From Verrucomicrobiota bacterium (GTDB lineage: Bacteria > Verrucomicrobiota > Verrucomicrobiae > Limisphaerales > UBA11358): a stretch of DNA of 64,000 nt. The notes under the pieces are model-generated. The model saw only the letters and a list, made by a program, of their open reading frames with translations, was not told where the DNA came from and searched no databases. The DNA is taken from NCBI GenBank assembly GCA_014860005.1, contig JACZKP010000065.1:104677-168676 (forward strand). The letters run 5' to 3'. Shown here in pieces: positions 42,658 through 50,575 of the stretch (within the stretch, counting starts at the first letter, position 1; the number at the start of each line of letters is the position of its first letter). The position numbers and the translations under genes are program-made.

Positions 42658-44319
42658 ATGAAAACCATTCGCTTGAACTACGAAAAGTTGACCGTCTTAG
42701 CCTCGCTTCTCCTCTTAAGCTCTCCCGTTCAATCAGCCGATTGGCCGCAGTGGGGCGGGCAAAGCATCCGCAACATGTATTCGCCCGCCAAGGGCCTGCC
42801 CGATGCGTTTGGCGAGATCAAATTCAAGCCCGGCAGCGACGAGGTAAACACCAATGGCATGAAGAATCTTCGTTGGGTTGCCAAGCTCGGTTCGCAAAGC
42901 TATGGCAACGTCACCGTCGCCGGCGGCAAGGTGTTTGTCGGCACGAACAATGAACCGCCCCGCGATCCACGCCATCAGGGCGATCGCAGCATCTTGAAAT
43001 GCTTCGATGAAAAAACGGGCAAATTCCTCTGGCAGCTCGTTGTGCCCAAGCTCTCGTCCGGTAAGGTCAACGACTGGGAAAGCCTTGGGTTGCTGGCATC
43101 GCCGACGTTGGAAGGTGACCGCGTCTATATCGTCACGAGCCGTTGCGAAGTGATGTGTCTCGACGTGAACGGCATGGCCAACGGCAACGACGGCCCGTTC
43201 AAGGACGAGGCCAAATATGTCGTGAAGGACGTCGTGCTCGACCGTGGCCGGCCCACCGAACGCCCCGCACCGCCCGTCGAACCGGGCGAATTCGACGCCG
43301 ACATCATCTGGGTCTATGACATGATGGATGACCTTGGCGTGTTTCCGCACAACGCCTCGAACTGTTCCGTGCTCATCGTGGACGACATCGTTTACACCTG
43401 CACCTCGAATGGGCAGGACTGGACGCACACCAACATCCCCGCGCCCAACGCGCCCAGCTTCGTCGCTGTGAACAAGCATACCGGTGAATTTATGGGTGAG
43501 GACGACGCCAAGATCGGACCGCACATTCTGCACGGCCAATGGGGTTCACCCACGCTCGCTGTCGTGAACGGCCGGAAACTGATTGTCTTCGGCGGCGGCG
43601 ACGGCTGGTGTTACGCGTTCGACGCGATCCCGGTGGAAACCGACGATGGCCCCTTCCTCAAGACCGTTTGGAAGTATGACGCCAATCCACCCGAGTACAA
43701 ACACGACAAAGACGGCAAGGCCATCAAATATCCCGCCGCTGAAGGCGTCAGCGAAATCAACGCCACGCCGGTATTCTGGAAGAACCGCATTTACATCGCC
43801 ACCGGTCAGGATCCCGAACACGGCGAAGGCGTGGGCCATCTCGTGTGCATTGATGCCACGAAGACAGGTGACGTGACCAAGACGGCCACGATTTGGTCTT
43901 ACAAGGGCATTCATCGCAGCATTTCGACCGTTTCACTTGATCCCGAAACCGGCCTGCTGTTTGTGGGTGACTTCTCCGGCTTCATCCACTGTCTTGATGC
44001 CGAAACCGGCAAGCTCCATTGGACGCACGATATGAAGGCGCACATGTGGGGTTCGACCTTTGTGGCCGACGGCAAACTGTATGTCGGCGACGAGGACGGC
44101 GACTTGGTGGTCCTGGCGGCCAGCAAGGAAAAGCGGTTGATCAGCGAGACCAACCTGGGCGCGCCCATTTACGGAACGCCGGTCGTGGCCAATGGCTCGG
44201 TTTACATTCAATCCAACACGCACCTGTTCTCGTTCCACGATCCGACCAAGCAATCCGGCCTCAAGGACGAGCCTCAGAAGATTGAGGTGAAGTTGGACAA
44301 ACCTGACAAAGAAAACTGA
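42658..44319 (+). CDS. Secreted PQQ-binding-like beta-propeller protein
   Basis: 553 residues with a signal peptide (LTVLASLLLLSSPVQSA, cleavage near residue 27). Repeats of the PQQ-like type include LKCFDEKTGKFLWQLV, MCLDVNG, FVAVNKHTGEFMGE, HCLDAETGKLHWTH and LVVLAASKEKRL. The first strand ADWPQWGGQSIRNMYSPAKG is characteristic of verrucomicrobial and planctomycetal propellers that begin WPQW(G/R)G. It probably works in the periplasm or outside with the preceding protein; both lack visible catalytic motifs. It precedes the signal-peptidase-like gene. Confidence 0.9.
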   Translation: MKTIRLNYEKLTVLASLLLLSSPVQSADWPQWGGQSIRNMYSPAKGLPDAFGEIKFKPGSDEVNTNGMKNLRWVAKLGSQSYGNVTVAGGKVFVGTNNEPPRDPRHQGDRSILKCFDEKTGKFLWQLVVPKLSSGKVNDWESLGLLASPTLEGDRVYIVTSRCEVMCLDVNGMANGNDGPFKDEAKYVVKDVVLDRGRPTERPAPPVEPGEFDADIIWVYDMMDDLGVFPHNASNCSVLIVDDIVYTCTSNGQDWTHTNIPAPNAPSFVAVNKHTGEFMGEDDAKIGPHILHGQWGSPTLAVVNGRKLIVFGGGDGWCYAFDAIPVETDDGPFLKTVWKYDANPPEYKHDKDGKAIKYPAAEGVSEINATPVFWKNRIYIATGQDPEHGEGVGHLVCIDATKTGDVTKTATIWSYKGIHRSISTVSLDPETGLLFVGDFSGFIHCLDAETGKLHWTHDMKAHMWGSTFVADGKLYVGDEDGDLVVLAASKEKRLISETNLGAPIYGTPVVANGSVYIQSNTHLFSFHDPTKQSGLKDEPQKIEVKLDKPDKEN

Positions 44320-44352
44320 ACCGGATATTGGGTTTGTCACGCCAACGCGAAC

Positions 44353-45168
44353 ATGACTGATCCGACAACCGACCATCTGCGTCAAAAGGCACGGCGATGG
44401 ACTTGGTACTGTCCCGGCGCTGGATATGCAATTATTGGACAAGGGAAGCCGGCTTGTGCCGCGCTTGCCATCTCTTTTATTGCCGCCATTTGTGCCTTGA
44501 GCTTTGCGCTGTTGCCGAGCGAATTCACTCTTAAACTGTTTGCGGTGGCCTTGTTGGTAGCTGCTGTCTCCTGGCTCATTGAGTATATGAGCATCGGAAG
44601 AGTTGAAATCGGCCAGCAGCCCGCGCCGTGGTGGAGTCGCTTTGGGAAAGTTGTATTGATGTTCTTCGGCTGCCTTGGTTTGGCGATCCTCGTCTCCTTC
44701 GTCTTGAATGTCGGTTACATGCGGCTGCGCGGAAGCGGCATGATGCCCACTGTCCTCCCGGGGGAGCGATTTGTGTTTAGCAAACGTCTGAACCAGAACG
44801 ATCTTGAGCGTGGCAAACTCGTGATCTTTAGAACTTCGACCACTTCCGCCTGGGGGCAAGGTGGTGATGTTGTGGTTGCCCGCTTGCTTGCGCTTCCAGG
44901 CGACAGGATCGCGATTGAGGAAGACCATTACGTGGTCAATGAAAGAAAAGCCTCTCGGTTGGGGCGGACAGGAAAGCTGCATCCTGTCGTGCAGATTCCA
45001 AGCGTGCCTGATTCAGCAACAGTTGCGCCGGGAAGCTATTTCGTTGTTCAGGACAATCCAGAGCAAAGCTACGACAGTCGCGTTCTTTCCTGGGCTCAAC
45101 TCGACAAAATCATCGGCACTTGTCCGCTCTTGGTAAGCAGGCGCGCACTCGGAAAAGCTCTCGAATGA
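44353..45168 (+). CDS. Signal peptidase I-like protein lacking the Ser/Lys catalytic dyad
   Basis: 271 residues with three or four membrane segments in the first 120 residues. The S26 boxes can be followed: box B LRGSGMMPTVLPGERF (126-139), box D GDVVVARLLALPGDRI (171-186) and box E QDNPEQSYDSRVLSW (233-247). In active enzymes box B reads G-x-S-M-x-P-T, with Ser at the position held here by Gly129, and box D has Lys before Arg (e.g. IKRAVGLPGD), held here by Ala176. Both catalytic residues are therefore missing, although Ser128 is adjacent. The protein is probably not a normal leader peptidase and may have a binding or regulatory role. It follows the propeller genes by 33 bp on the same strand. 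Confidence 0.85.
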   Translation: MTDPTTDHLRQKARRWTWYCPGAGYAIIGQGKPACAALAISFIAAICALSFALLPSEFTLKLFAVALLVAAVSWLIEYMSIGRVEIGQQPAPWWSRFGKVVLMFFGCLGLAILVSFVLNVGYMRLRGSGMMPTVLPGERFVFSKRLNQNDLERGKLVIFRTSTTSAWGQGGDVVVARLLALPGDRIAIEEDHYVVNERKASRLGRTGKLHPVVQIPSVPDSATVAPGSYFVVQDNPEQSYDSRVLSWAQLDKIIGTCPLLVSRRALGKALE

Positions 45169-45216
45169 GTATTCATCGCTCAAGACCACTAGGTTTTACA
45201 TGCACAGATGTGCTTC

Positions 45217-45306
45217 CGGAGCGCGGCTGTGTGCGAAGCACCAGCCGCAGCATGTCCAGCCTTTCCAACCCGCTGCGGCTGGGTCCGCGACCACAGCCGC
45301 GCTCCG
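45217..45306. repeat. Palindromic element with 15-bp inverted ends
   Basis: CGGAGCGCGGCTGTG at 45217-45231 pairs exactly with CACAGCCGCGCTCCG at 45292-45306; inside, CCAGCCGCAGC and GCTGCGGCTGG form a second stem. It resembles a mobile palindrome of a different family from the GTAGCGCAG elements. It lies in the 465-bp gap after the signal-peptidase-like gene. Confidence 0.8.
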
Positions 45307-45327
45307 CAGAAGTTCTGTTGAACGCCC

Positions 45328-45521
45328 GCCCTCACCCCGGCCCTCTCCCCCAGGAGAGGGAGAATCCTTCGCCAGTCTCACACATTGCGGACCCATGGTA
45401 TTACTCGGGGCTCTCTCTTGCGATCAGCAGAGAAACGGCGACTGCAACCGCGACCAGCCAATTTGCCAGCACCGCTCGATTGCTGTTCCCTCTCCCCGGG
45501 GGAGAGGGTCAGGGTGAGGGC
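45328..45521. repeat. Inverted pair of CCCTCACC / CCCTCTCCC repeats
   Basis: GCCCTCACCC at 45328-45337 pairs with GGGTGAGGGC at 45512-45521, and CCCTCTCCCCCAGGAGAGGG next to the first has its own small hairpin, mirrored by CCCTCTCCCCGGGGGAGAGGG at about 45488-45508. About 125 bp lie between, with no gene seen on the plus strand; a minus-strand frame there reads like a hydrophobic tail but has no start. Elements with this plan occur in many proteobacterial and verrucomicrobial genomes. Confidence 0.75.
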
Positions 45522-45633
45522 GAGCGTGGCGCAAATTTGCAGGACCACCTCTGCGTCGGTTCAGTTTCATGCACTCTCGCCGCCCGATCACTCTGAATTC
45601 CGAATGACAAAACCCCAACTCACCGCCTAACCC

Positions 45634-45897
45634 ATGCGTGACACCTCCTCGCGTAATCGCAAACTCATCTGGCTGGCCGTCGGCCTGCTGTTCATCCTCC
45701 ACCACGATTTCTGGTGGTGGGACAATCCTTCGCTCGTCTTCGGCTTCCTGCCCATCGGGCTGGCCTATCATCTCGCGTTTTCCGTCGCCGCCGGTTGCAC
45801 TTGGTTCGCGATGATTAAATTCGCGTGGCCCAGTCATGTGGAGGAATTCGCCGAAGGCAAAGACCCCGCTGCGCAACCGAAGGACCACCAGCCATGA
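45634..45897 (+). CDS. DUF3311-type small membrane protein
   Basis: 87 residues with two membrane segments (LIWLAVGLLFILHHDFWWW and LPIGLAYHLAFSVAAGCTWFAM) and an acidic tail. The HHDFWWWD and PIGLAYHL motifs are typical of the small DUF3311 proteins encoded just before sodium:solute symporters. The stop overlaps the start of the next gene (ATGA at 45894-45897). It is probably a small partner subunit of the transporter. Confidence 0.85.
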   Translation: MRDTSSRNRKLIWLAVGLLFILHHDFWWWDNPSLVFGFLPIGLAYHLAFSVAAGCTWFAMIKFAWPSHVEEFAEGKDPAAQPKDHQP

Positions 45898-47420
45898 TTC
45901 CGATTTACATCATCTGCGGGTACTTGGTGTTGCTGTTGGGGCTGGGGTTGGCCAGCAACCATTTCTTTCGCGGCACCGCCAAGGATTTCTTTGTCGCCAG
46001 CCATTCCATCGGGCCGTTCATGCTGTTGATGTCCATCTTCGGCACGACCATGACGGCGTTCGCGCTGGTGGGCAGCACCGGCAAGGCTTACACCACGGGC
46101 ATCGGCGTGTACGGGCTGATGGCGTCGTGGTCCGGGCTGATTCACTCGGCGTGCTTTTTTCTCATCGGCATCAAGTTGTGGGCCATCGGCAAACGCTATG
46201 GCTACGTAACGCAGGTGCAGTTTTTCCGCGAACGGTTTGAATCCGAGATGCTCGGGCGCATCCTCTTTCCGGTGCTTGTGCTGCTGGTGATTCCGTATCT
46301 CTTGATCGGCATCATCGGCGCCGGTTCGGTGATGCGCGGATTGACCGTGGGCACGTTCGCTGAGGTTTTCCCGGACACAAGGGGCGCGATCCCGCCGTGG
46401 TTGACGGGCGCGGTGATTTGTTGCGTGGTGCTGACGTATGTATTCTACGGCGGCGTGCGCGGTGCGGTATGGGCCAACACATTTCAAACGCTCGTGTTCA
46501 TGGGCACGGGCATCGTCGCATTTTGGATGATCGCGAAAGCGCTGGGGGGACCGGCCGCAGCCAGCCAGAAGGCGCTGGAGGTTGTGCCCGAACTGCTGGC
46601 ACGCGAGGGCAAGATCAGCCAACTGCAATTCTTCACCTACTGTTTCATTCCGTTGTCGGTCGGCATGTTTCCGCATCTGTTCCAGCACTGGCTCACGGCG
46701 AAGTCGGCGAAATCTTTCCGTCTCACCGTGGTGGCACATCCCATTTGCATCATGATCGTGTGGATTCCGTGTATTCTCATCGGCATTTGGGCGGCGGGCA
46801 GCGGCATCAAAACCGCGCCGAACGCCGTGTTGGGCCGGATGGTGGCCGACCTTGTCCACAGTCCGTATCTGACCGGCCTGCTCATCGCGGGCGTGCTGGC
46901 GGCCATCATGAGTTCGCTGGATTCGCAGTTCGTCTGTCTGGGCACGATGTTCACGCGCGACGTGGTGCAACATCACTATGGCGAAAACCGGTTCACGGAC
47001 ACGCAAATCATCTGGCTGGCGCGCGCCTTCATCGTGTTCATCGTGGCGGTGACGTATGTGCTGTCGTTGTTCCCGCCGCCGCATGTATTTGACTTGGGCG
47101 TGTGGTGCTTCAGCGGTTTTGCCAGTCTGTTCCCGCTGGCGTTCGCGGCGGTCTATTGGCGGCGCGTCACCAAGGCCGGCGCAATTTCTTCCCTGCTCGT
47201 GACCGTGGTCGTCTGGCTCGTGCTGTTCATGCGCGACATGGCGGCCAAGGGCAAATCCGGCGGCGAAGACGAACTGCTCGTGTTCGGCATGATGCCGGTG
47301 GCGATCATCTTCGGCGCGTCGGTGCTGACGCTGGTGGTGGTGTCGCTTCTCACGCAACCGCCGTCCAAAGCGACGATCAACAAGTTCTTCCCGGAAGCAC
47401 TCAAAGGACTACCCAGTTGA
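45894..47420 (+). CDS. Sodium:solute symporter family transporter
   Basis: 508 residues with about 13 membrane segments. Family features are seen: the first membrane helix YIICGYLVLLLGLGLASNHF, the discontinuous helix region SIFGTTMTAFALVGSTGKAY, and the SSS signature near GLLIAGVLAAIMSSLDSQF (about 335-355), where Ser-Ser lines the sodium site. The protein imports a small organic solute with Na+; acetate, proline, sugars and others are all known substrates and I cannot choose. With the DUF3311 protein it forms a two-gene unit. Confidence 0.93.
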   Translation: MIPIYIICGYLVLLLGLGLASNHFFRGTAKDFFVASHSIGPFMLLMSIFGTTMTAFALVGSTGKAYTTGIGVYGLMASWSGLIHSACFFLIGIKLWAIGKRYGYVTQVQFFRERFESEMLGRILFPVLVLLVIPYLLIGIIGAGSVMRGLTVGTFAEVFPDTRGAIPPWLTGAVICCVVLTYVFYGGVRGAVWANTFQTLVFMGTGIVAFWMIAKALGGPAAASQKALEVVPELLAREGKISQLQFFTYCFIPLSVGMFPHLFQHWLTAKSAKSFRLTVVAHPICIMIVWIPCILIGIWAAGSGIKTAPNAVLGRMVADLVHSPYLTGLLIAGVLAAIMSSLDSQFVCLGTMFTRDVVQHHYGENRFTDTQIIWLARAFIVFIVAVTYVLSLFPPPHVFDLGVWCFSGFASLFPLAFAAVYWRRVTKAGAISSLLVTVVVWLVLFMRDMAAKGKSGGEDELLVFGMMPVAIIFGASVLTLVVVSLLTQPPSKATINKFFPEALKGLPS

Positions 47421-47490
47421 AGTCGCTCGGGGCTTGACGCGCCGCCGGCAAAGCGGCTTCCTAAACACACCAATTTGATTTCGCACCGAG

Positions 47491-47895
47491 ATGAACCGCA
47501 AACCCAAAGGCCAGCGAAGACCGGCGCCACCGCCGACCGCGCCCCTGCAACTCTGGCATCCGGCAGTGCCCGGTCCGCTTTGGGACGGCACCCGTCTGGT
47601 GGATCGCCGCCAGATTCGGGCCTATTGCCGGGTGGTGGCGCGTGAGTTTCAGCCGAAGAAAATTATCTTGTTCGGCTCGTATGCTTACGGAAAACCCACG
47701 CTGGATTCGGATGTGGACATCGCCGTGGTGATGCCCTTTCGCGGACGCGACATTCAGATGACGGGCAAAATCCGCGGTCGAGTCGGCGCGCCTTTTCCCA
47801 TGGACCTGCTGGTCTGGAGTCCGGAACGCGCTCAGCGGGGCGATTTTTTTACCCGCGAAGTGCTGACCCGCGGCAAGGTGATGTATGAAGCCTGA
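47491..47895 (+). CDS. Minimal nucleotidyltransferase (MNT) antitoxin-like protein
   Basis: 134 residues. The pol-beta nucleotidyltransferase motif GSYAYGKPTLDSDVDIAVV is at 62-80, with G62-S63 and D74-x-D76 as the metal-binding pair; the preceding KKIILFGS strand is typical. The N-terminal 30 residues are Pro-rich and not part of the domain. MNT/HEPN pairs are toxin-antitoxin systems in which the MNT protein AMPylates and inactivates the HEPN RNase. The following HEPN gene overlaps by 11 bp in another frame, the usual arrangement. The third carboxylate, probably the Asp of MDLL (near residue 108), is present. Confidence 0.88.
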   Translation: MNRKPKGQRRPAPPPTAPLQLWHPAVPGPLWDGTRLVDRRQIRAYCRVVAREFQPKKIILFGSYAYGKPTLDSDVDIAVVMPFRGRDIQMTGKIRGRVGAPFPMDLLVWSPERAQRGDFFTREVLTRGKVMYEA

Positions 47896-48277
47896 TACAC
47901 AGGAATGGGTGCGCGTGGCCGAGGAGGATTTTACGGTAGCCAACCTCGCTTTTCGCAGCCGCACCCGTAAGCCCACCGCCAGCTCGATCGGATTTCATTG
48001 TCAGCAGTGTGTCGAGAAGTACTTGAAGGCTCGGATGGTTGAAGACGGGACGCCCGTCATCAAAACCCACGACCTTCAGACGCTGCTGAATCAGTTGGTG
48101 AGCCGCCATCCGCTGTGGGCAGCTTTCCATGCGACGCTCGGCAATTTGACGGATTACGCGGTGAAGTTCCGTTACCCAGGCCATGCCGCCACAAGGGCTG
48201 ACGCACGGGCGGCCTTGAAGGAGTGCCGTTCCATCCGTGCAGAAATCCGAGTCAGTCTCGGTCTCCCAAAGAAATAA
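47885..48277 (+). CDS. HEPN domain protein (toxin of MNT/HEPN pair)
   Basis: 130 residues. The pattern WVRVAEEDFTVANLAFRS, then GFHCQQCVEKYLKARMVEDG and HDLQTLLNQL, with the RYPG turn, is the HEPN family of MNT-linked proteins. HEPN toxins degrade RNA with a conserved Arg/His pair; the RYPGH stretch contains both, though spacing differs from the common R-x4-6-H. Start at 47885 overlaps the MNT gene, suggesting translational coupling. Confidence 0.88.
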   Translation: MKPDTQEWVRVAEEDFTVANLAFRSRTRKPTASSIGFHCQQCVEKYLKARMVEDGTPVIKTHDLQTLLNQLVSRHPLWAAFHATLGNLTDYAVKFRYPGHAATRADARAALKECRSIRAEIRVSLGLPKK

Positions 48278-48292
48278 ATCACTCTCCATCGT

Positions 48293-49369
48293 ATGCCCAT
48301 CTCCGAATCCGACATCCAAGCCGCGCAACAACAACTCGACGCGCACCTCCGCGAAATCATCGCGTGGCATTTCGCGCCGGAAACTGGCTGTCCCTACTGG
48401 CTCGATTGGGCCAGGAAGAATTTTGATCCGCGCCAGGAAGTGAATTCCTTCGCCGACCTCATCGCCAAGTTCCCGCACTTCCAAGACGAAGCGTTGCGCG
48501 ACCTGCAACCCGAGGTCTGGGTGCCGGCGCAATTCAAGGGCAAGCCGTTCAACATTTTTGAAACTGGCGGCACGACCGGCATGCCCAAGCAACGCATCGG
48601 TTGGAATGATTACAAGGTGGATTACTCCGAGTTCAGCGAGAAGGTTTCCGACGAGCATTTTCCGCGCAACCATTACTGGCTGATGATGGGCCCGACCGGT
48701 CCGCGCCGCCTGCGCCTGGCCATCGAACACCTTGCCAACGTGCGCGGCAGTTCGTGCTACTTCATTGACCTCGATCCGCGCTTCGTGAAGAAGGTCATTG
48801 CGAACAAACAATTCGATGTCGCCCGCGCCTACATGGATCACGTCGTGGATCAGGCCGTGACCATTCTCAAACACCGTAAAGTTTCCGGCCTGTTCACTAC
48901 GCCGAAACTGCTCGAAGCGCTCGCCGAGAAAATTAATCTCTACGAAGCCGGCATCCGCGGTGTGTTCTGCGGCGGCACAACGATGGCACCGCAATACGTG
49001 CGCTTCATCGTCGAGGAAGTGCTGGAAGGCCGCATCGGTTTTTATCCCACTTACGGCAACACGCTGATGGGTCTGGCCGCCAGCGTGCCGCTCACGCCTG
49101 AGGACAAATTCTCCATCACCTACTACGCCCCGCAACCCCGCGCCGTCTTGCGCATCGTTGACCCGAAGGATACGTCCCATGTTGTTGCATACGACTCATG
49201 GGGCCGCGTGGAGTTGACCACACTAACAAAAGAATTCTTCATGCCACGCTTCCTCGAACGCGACGAAGCCATCCGCCGCAAACCGCGCGAACCTTATGCC
49301 TGGGACGGCGTCGCTGAGGTGCGCCCTTTCGGCGCGATGGAGAAGAATATCGTTGAGGGAGTTTACTAG
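48293..49369 (+). CDS. AMP-dependent ligase-like protein (ANL/LuxE-PaaK type, short)
   Basis: 358 residues. The adenylate-forming signature FETGGTTGMPKQR is at 89-101, equivalent to the TSGTTGxPK loop. Other fitting parts are GLFTTPKLLEAL (about 200) and GGTTMAPQYV/YPTYGNTLMG (about 225-255), the substrate-adenylate region. The C-terminal AMP-binding lid domain of full-length ANL enzymes is absent or very short, so the protein may activate a carboxylate for a protein partner, as LuxE does. It would yield an acyl-AMP or acyl-enzyme that an aldehyde dehydrogenase could reduce; such an enzyme is encoded at 54736-56172. Carboxylate substrate unknown. Confidence 0.75.
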   Translation: MPISESDIQAAQQQLDAHLREIIAWHFAPETGCPYWLDWARKNFDPRQEVNSFADLIAKFPHFQDEALRDLQPEVWVPAQFKGKPFNIFETGGTTGMPKQRIGWNDYKVDYSEFSEKVSDEHFPRNHYWLMMGPTGPRRLRLAIEHLANVRGSSCYFIDLDPRFVKKVIANKQFDVARAYMDHVVDQAVTILKHRKVSGLFTTPKLLEALAEKINLYEAGIRGVFCGGTTMAPQYVRFIVEEVLEGRIGFYPTYGNTLMGLAASVPLTPEDKFSITYYAPQPRAVLRIVDPKDTSHVVAYDSWGRVELTTLTKEFFMPRFLERDEAIRRKPREPYAWDGVAEVRPFGAMEKNIVEGVY

Positions 49370-49395
49370 CGGAAGTCGAATGGGGTGCGGTCACG

Positions 49396-50013
49396 GTGAT
49401 TCAAGACCAATTCAAGACCAAGGGTTTACTCCCGAACCGACTTGAGGCAAACTCCGACTCCGTGAAGCCGCCATCTTTGGGTGAAAAACTCGGCCTGCCA
49501 GCGACCAAAGCGCCGTTGCTGGATAAAGCCGGGCGATTGGGTTTGGATTCACCGGAGTCGCTCGAAAGTCTGGCGGTGGTGCGTGGTTGCTGGCATTACC
49601 GTTCGCCGGACCTCAGACCCGCCGCTGTGGTTTCCGAATCGGAGTTCAGCAACGAGGAACTGGCGGTCGTCTTGTTATCGCCGTCGCTGCCCTATTCACC
49701 GCACACCATCCGCATCGGCGCTGCGATGTTGGGGGCCGACGGCAACGATGTTGAACAACTCGCACGGTTGGTGGTGGCGGAGAACGCCACTGCCCCAGCC
49801 CATTACATTGCCAACGCGGCCGTGCGGTTCGAGCCGGACAATCCTTTTTGGCCCAAGTTGCTCAATCTCATCCCGGAGTCTCCCCCCATTGTCGAAGGCG
49901 TGATGCCGCATCCAACCCGATTTGTTTCAATGACGGGCATGACGCGCGCCGGTGTTGAAACGGTCGCCGTGTGGATTCGTCCCCGTCCCGAACTTACGCC
50001 AGCCCGTGGATAA
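49396..50013 (+). CDS. Hypothetical protein preceding a nucleotidyltransferase-like gene
   Basis: 205 residues beginning with GTG at 49396; no earlier start fits better and the only internal Met is late, so the start is uncertain. The sequence has an Ala/Leu/Glu-rich middle (EELAVVLLSPSLPYSPHTIR and EQLARLVVAENA) and GVMPHPTRFVSMTGMTRAGV near the end. No signal peptide, membrane segment or known motif is seen. Its stop overlaps the GTG of the next gene by eight bases. It could be the antitoxin-like member of a pair, but this is inferred from position only. Confidence 0.55.
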   Translation: MIQDQFKTKGLLPNRLEANSDSVKPPSLGEKLGLPATKAPLLDKAGRLGLDSPESLESLAVVRGCWHYRSPDLRPAAVVSESEFSNEELAVVLLSPSLPYSPHTIRIGAAMLGADGNDVEQLARLVVAENATAPAHYIANAAVRFEPDNPFWPKLLNLIPESPPIVEGVMPHPTRFVSMTGMTRAGVETVAVWIRPRPELTPARG

Positions 50014-50575
50014 TCCATCGCTGATTCTTGAGACGGTGGACGCGCACCTCGATCATGCCGTACGACTGGTCATTTATGGCCGCGCTGCGATTTGGCTTGG
50101 GTTCAACGGATCACCTCCGGAGGCTGCTCGCACTCAGGACGTGGACGCTGTCATCAGCACGGTACAGGAAAGTGAACTGGAAGCCGACCACAAGTTCTGG
50201 GATGCCATCGAGGCGGCAAACTCCGAAATGGCAGCGCGGGGACTCTACATCACCCACCTCTTCAGTGAACGGGAAGTTTTTCTTCGGCGCAACTGGGTGG
50301 AACATATTGTCCCGGTGACGCGCCCTCAGCTTCGCCACCTGCAGCTGTTCCGCCCGGCGACGATTGACCTGGTCCTTTCGAAAATGATGCGCGGTCGGGA
50401 TCCCCAGGACATGACCGACGCGGAATTCATGATCCGCCACGACCGCATCACCGAAACTCAACTGCTCAAAGCCTTCGCGCAGATGAAACCGATCGAGTTG
50501 GTGGAACTGCGGGACGCTTTTGCGAAAGCCAGGCCCGTGATTCTCCAGTTTGCCCGTCAAAATGCCTCCGGGTGA
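50006..50575 (+). CDS. Nucleotidyltransferase-like protein (DUF6036-type)
   Basis: 189 residues from GTG at 50006; the frame is open to an ATG at 49952 but that falls inside the preceding gene. VRLVIYGRAAIWLGF followed by RTQDVDAV at about 15-45 fits the G-G/R-x-A...T-x-D-V-D core of AbiEii/DUF6036-like nucleotidyltransferases. A Leu-rich helical region follows, with DLVLSKMMRGRDPQDMTDAEF typical of the family. These proteins are often one half of a toxin-antitoxin or abortive infection pair. The stop overlaps the TrpF-like gene's start by about 14 bases. Confidence 0.7.
   Translation: MDNPSLILETVDAHLDHAVRLVIYGRAAIWLGFNGSPPEAARTQDVDAVISTVQESELEADHKFWDAIEAANSEMAARGLYITHLFSEREVFLRRNWVEHIVPVTRPQLRHLQLFRPATIDLVLSKMMRGRDPQDMTDAEFMIRHDRITETQLLKAFAQMKPIELVELRDAFAKARPVILQFARQNASG

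Noticed and set aside
45834..47357. 507-codon minus-strand frame opposite the sodium symporter
   Set aside because: His/Arg/Gln-rich product without membrane segments, antisense to a clear symporter with SSS motifs.
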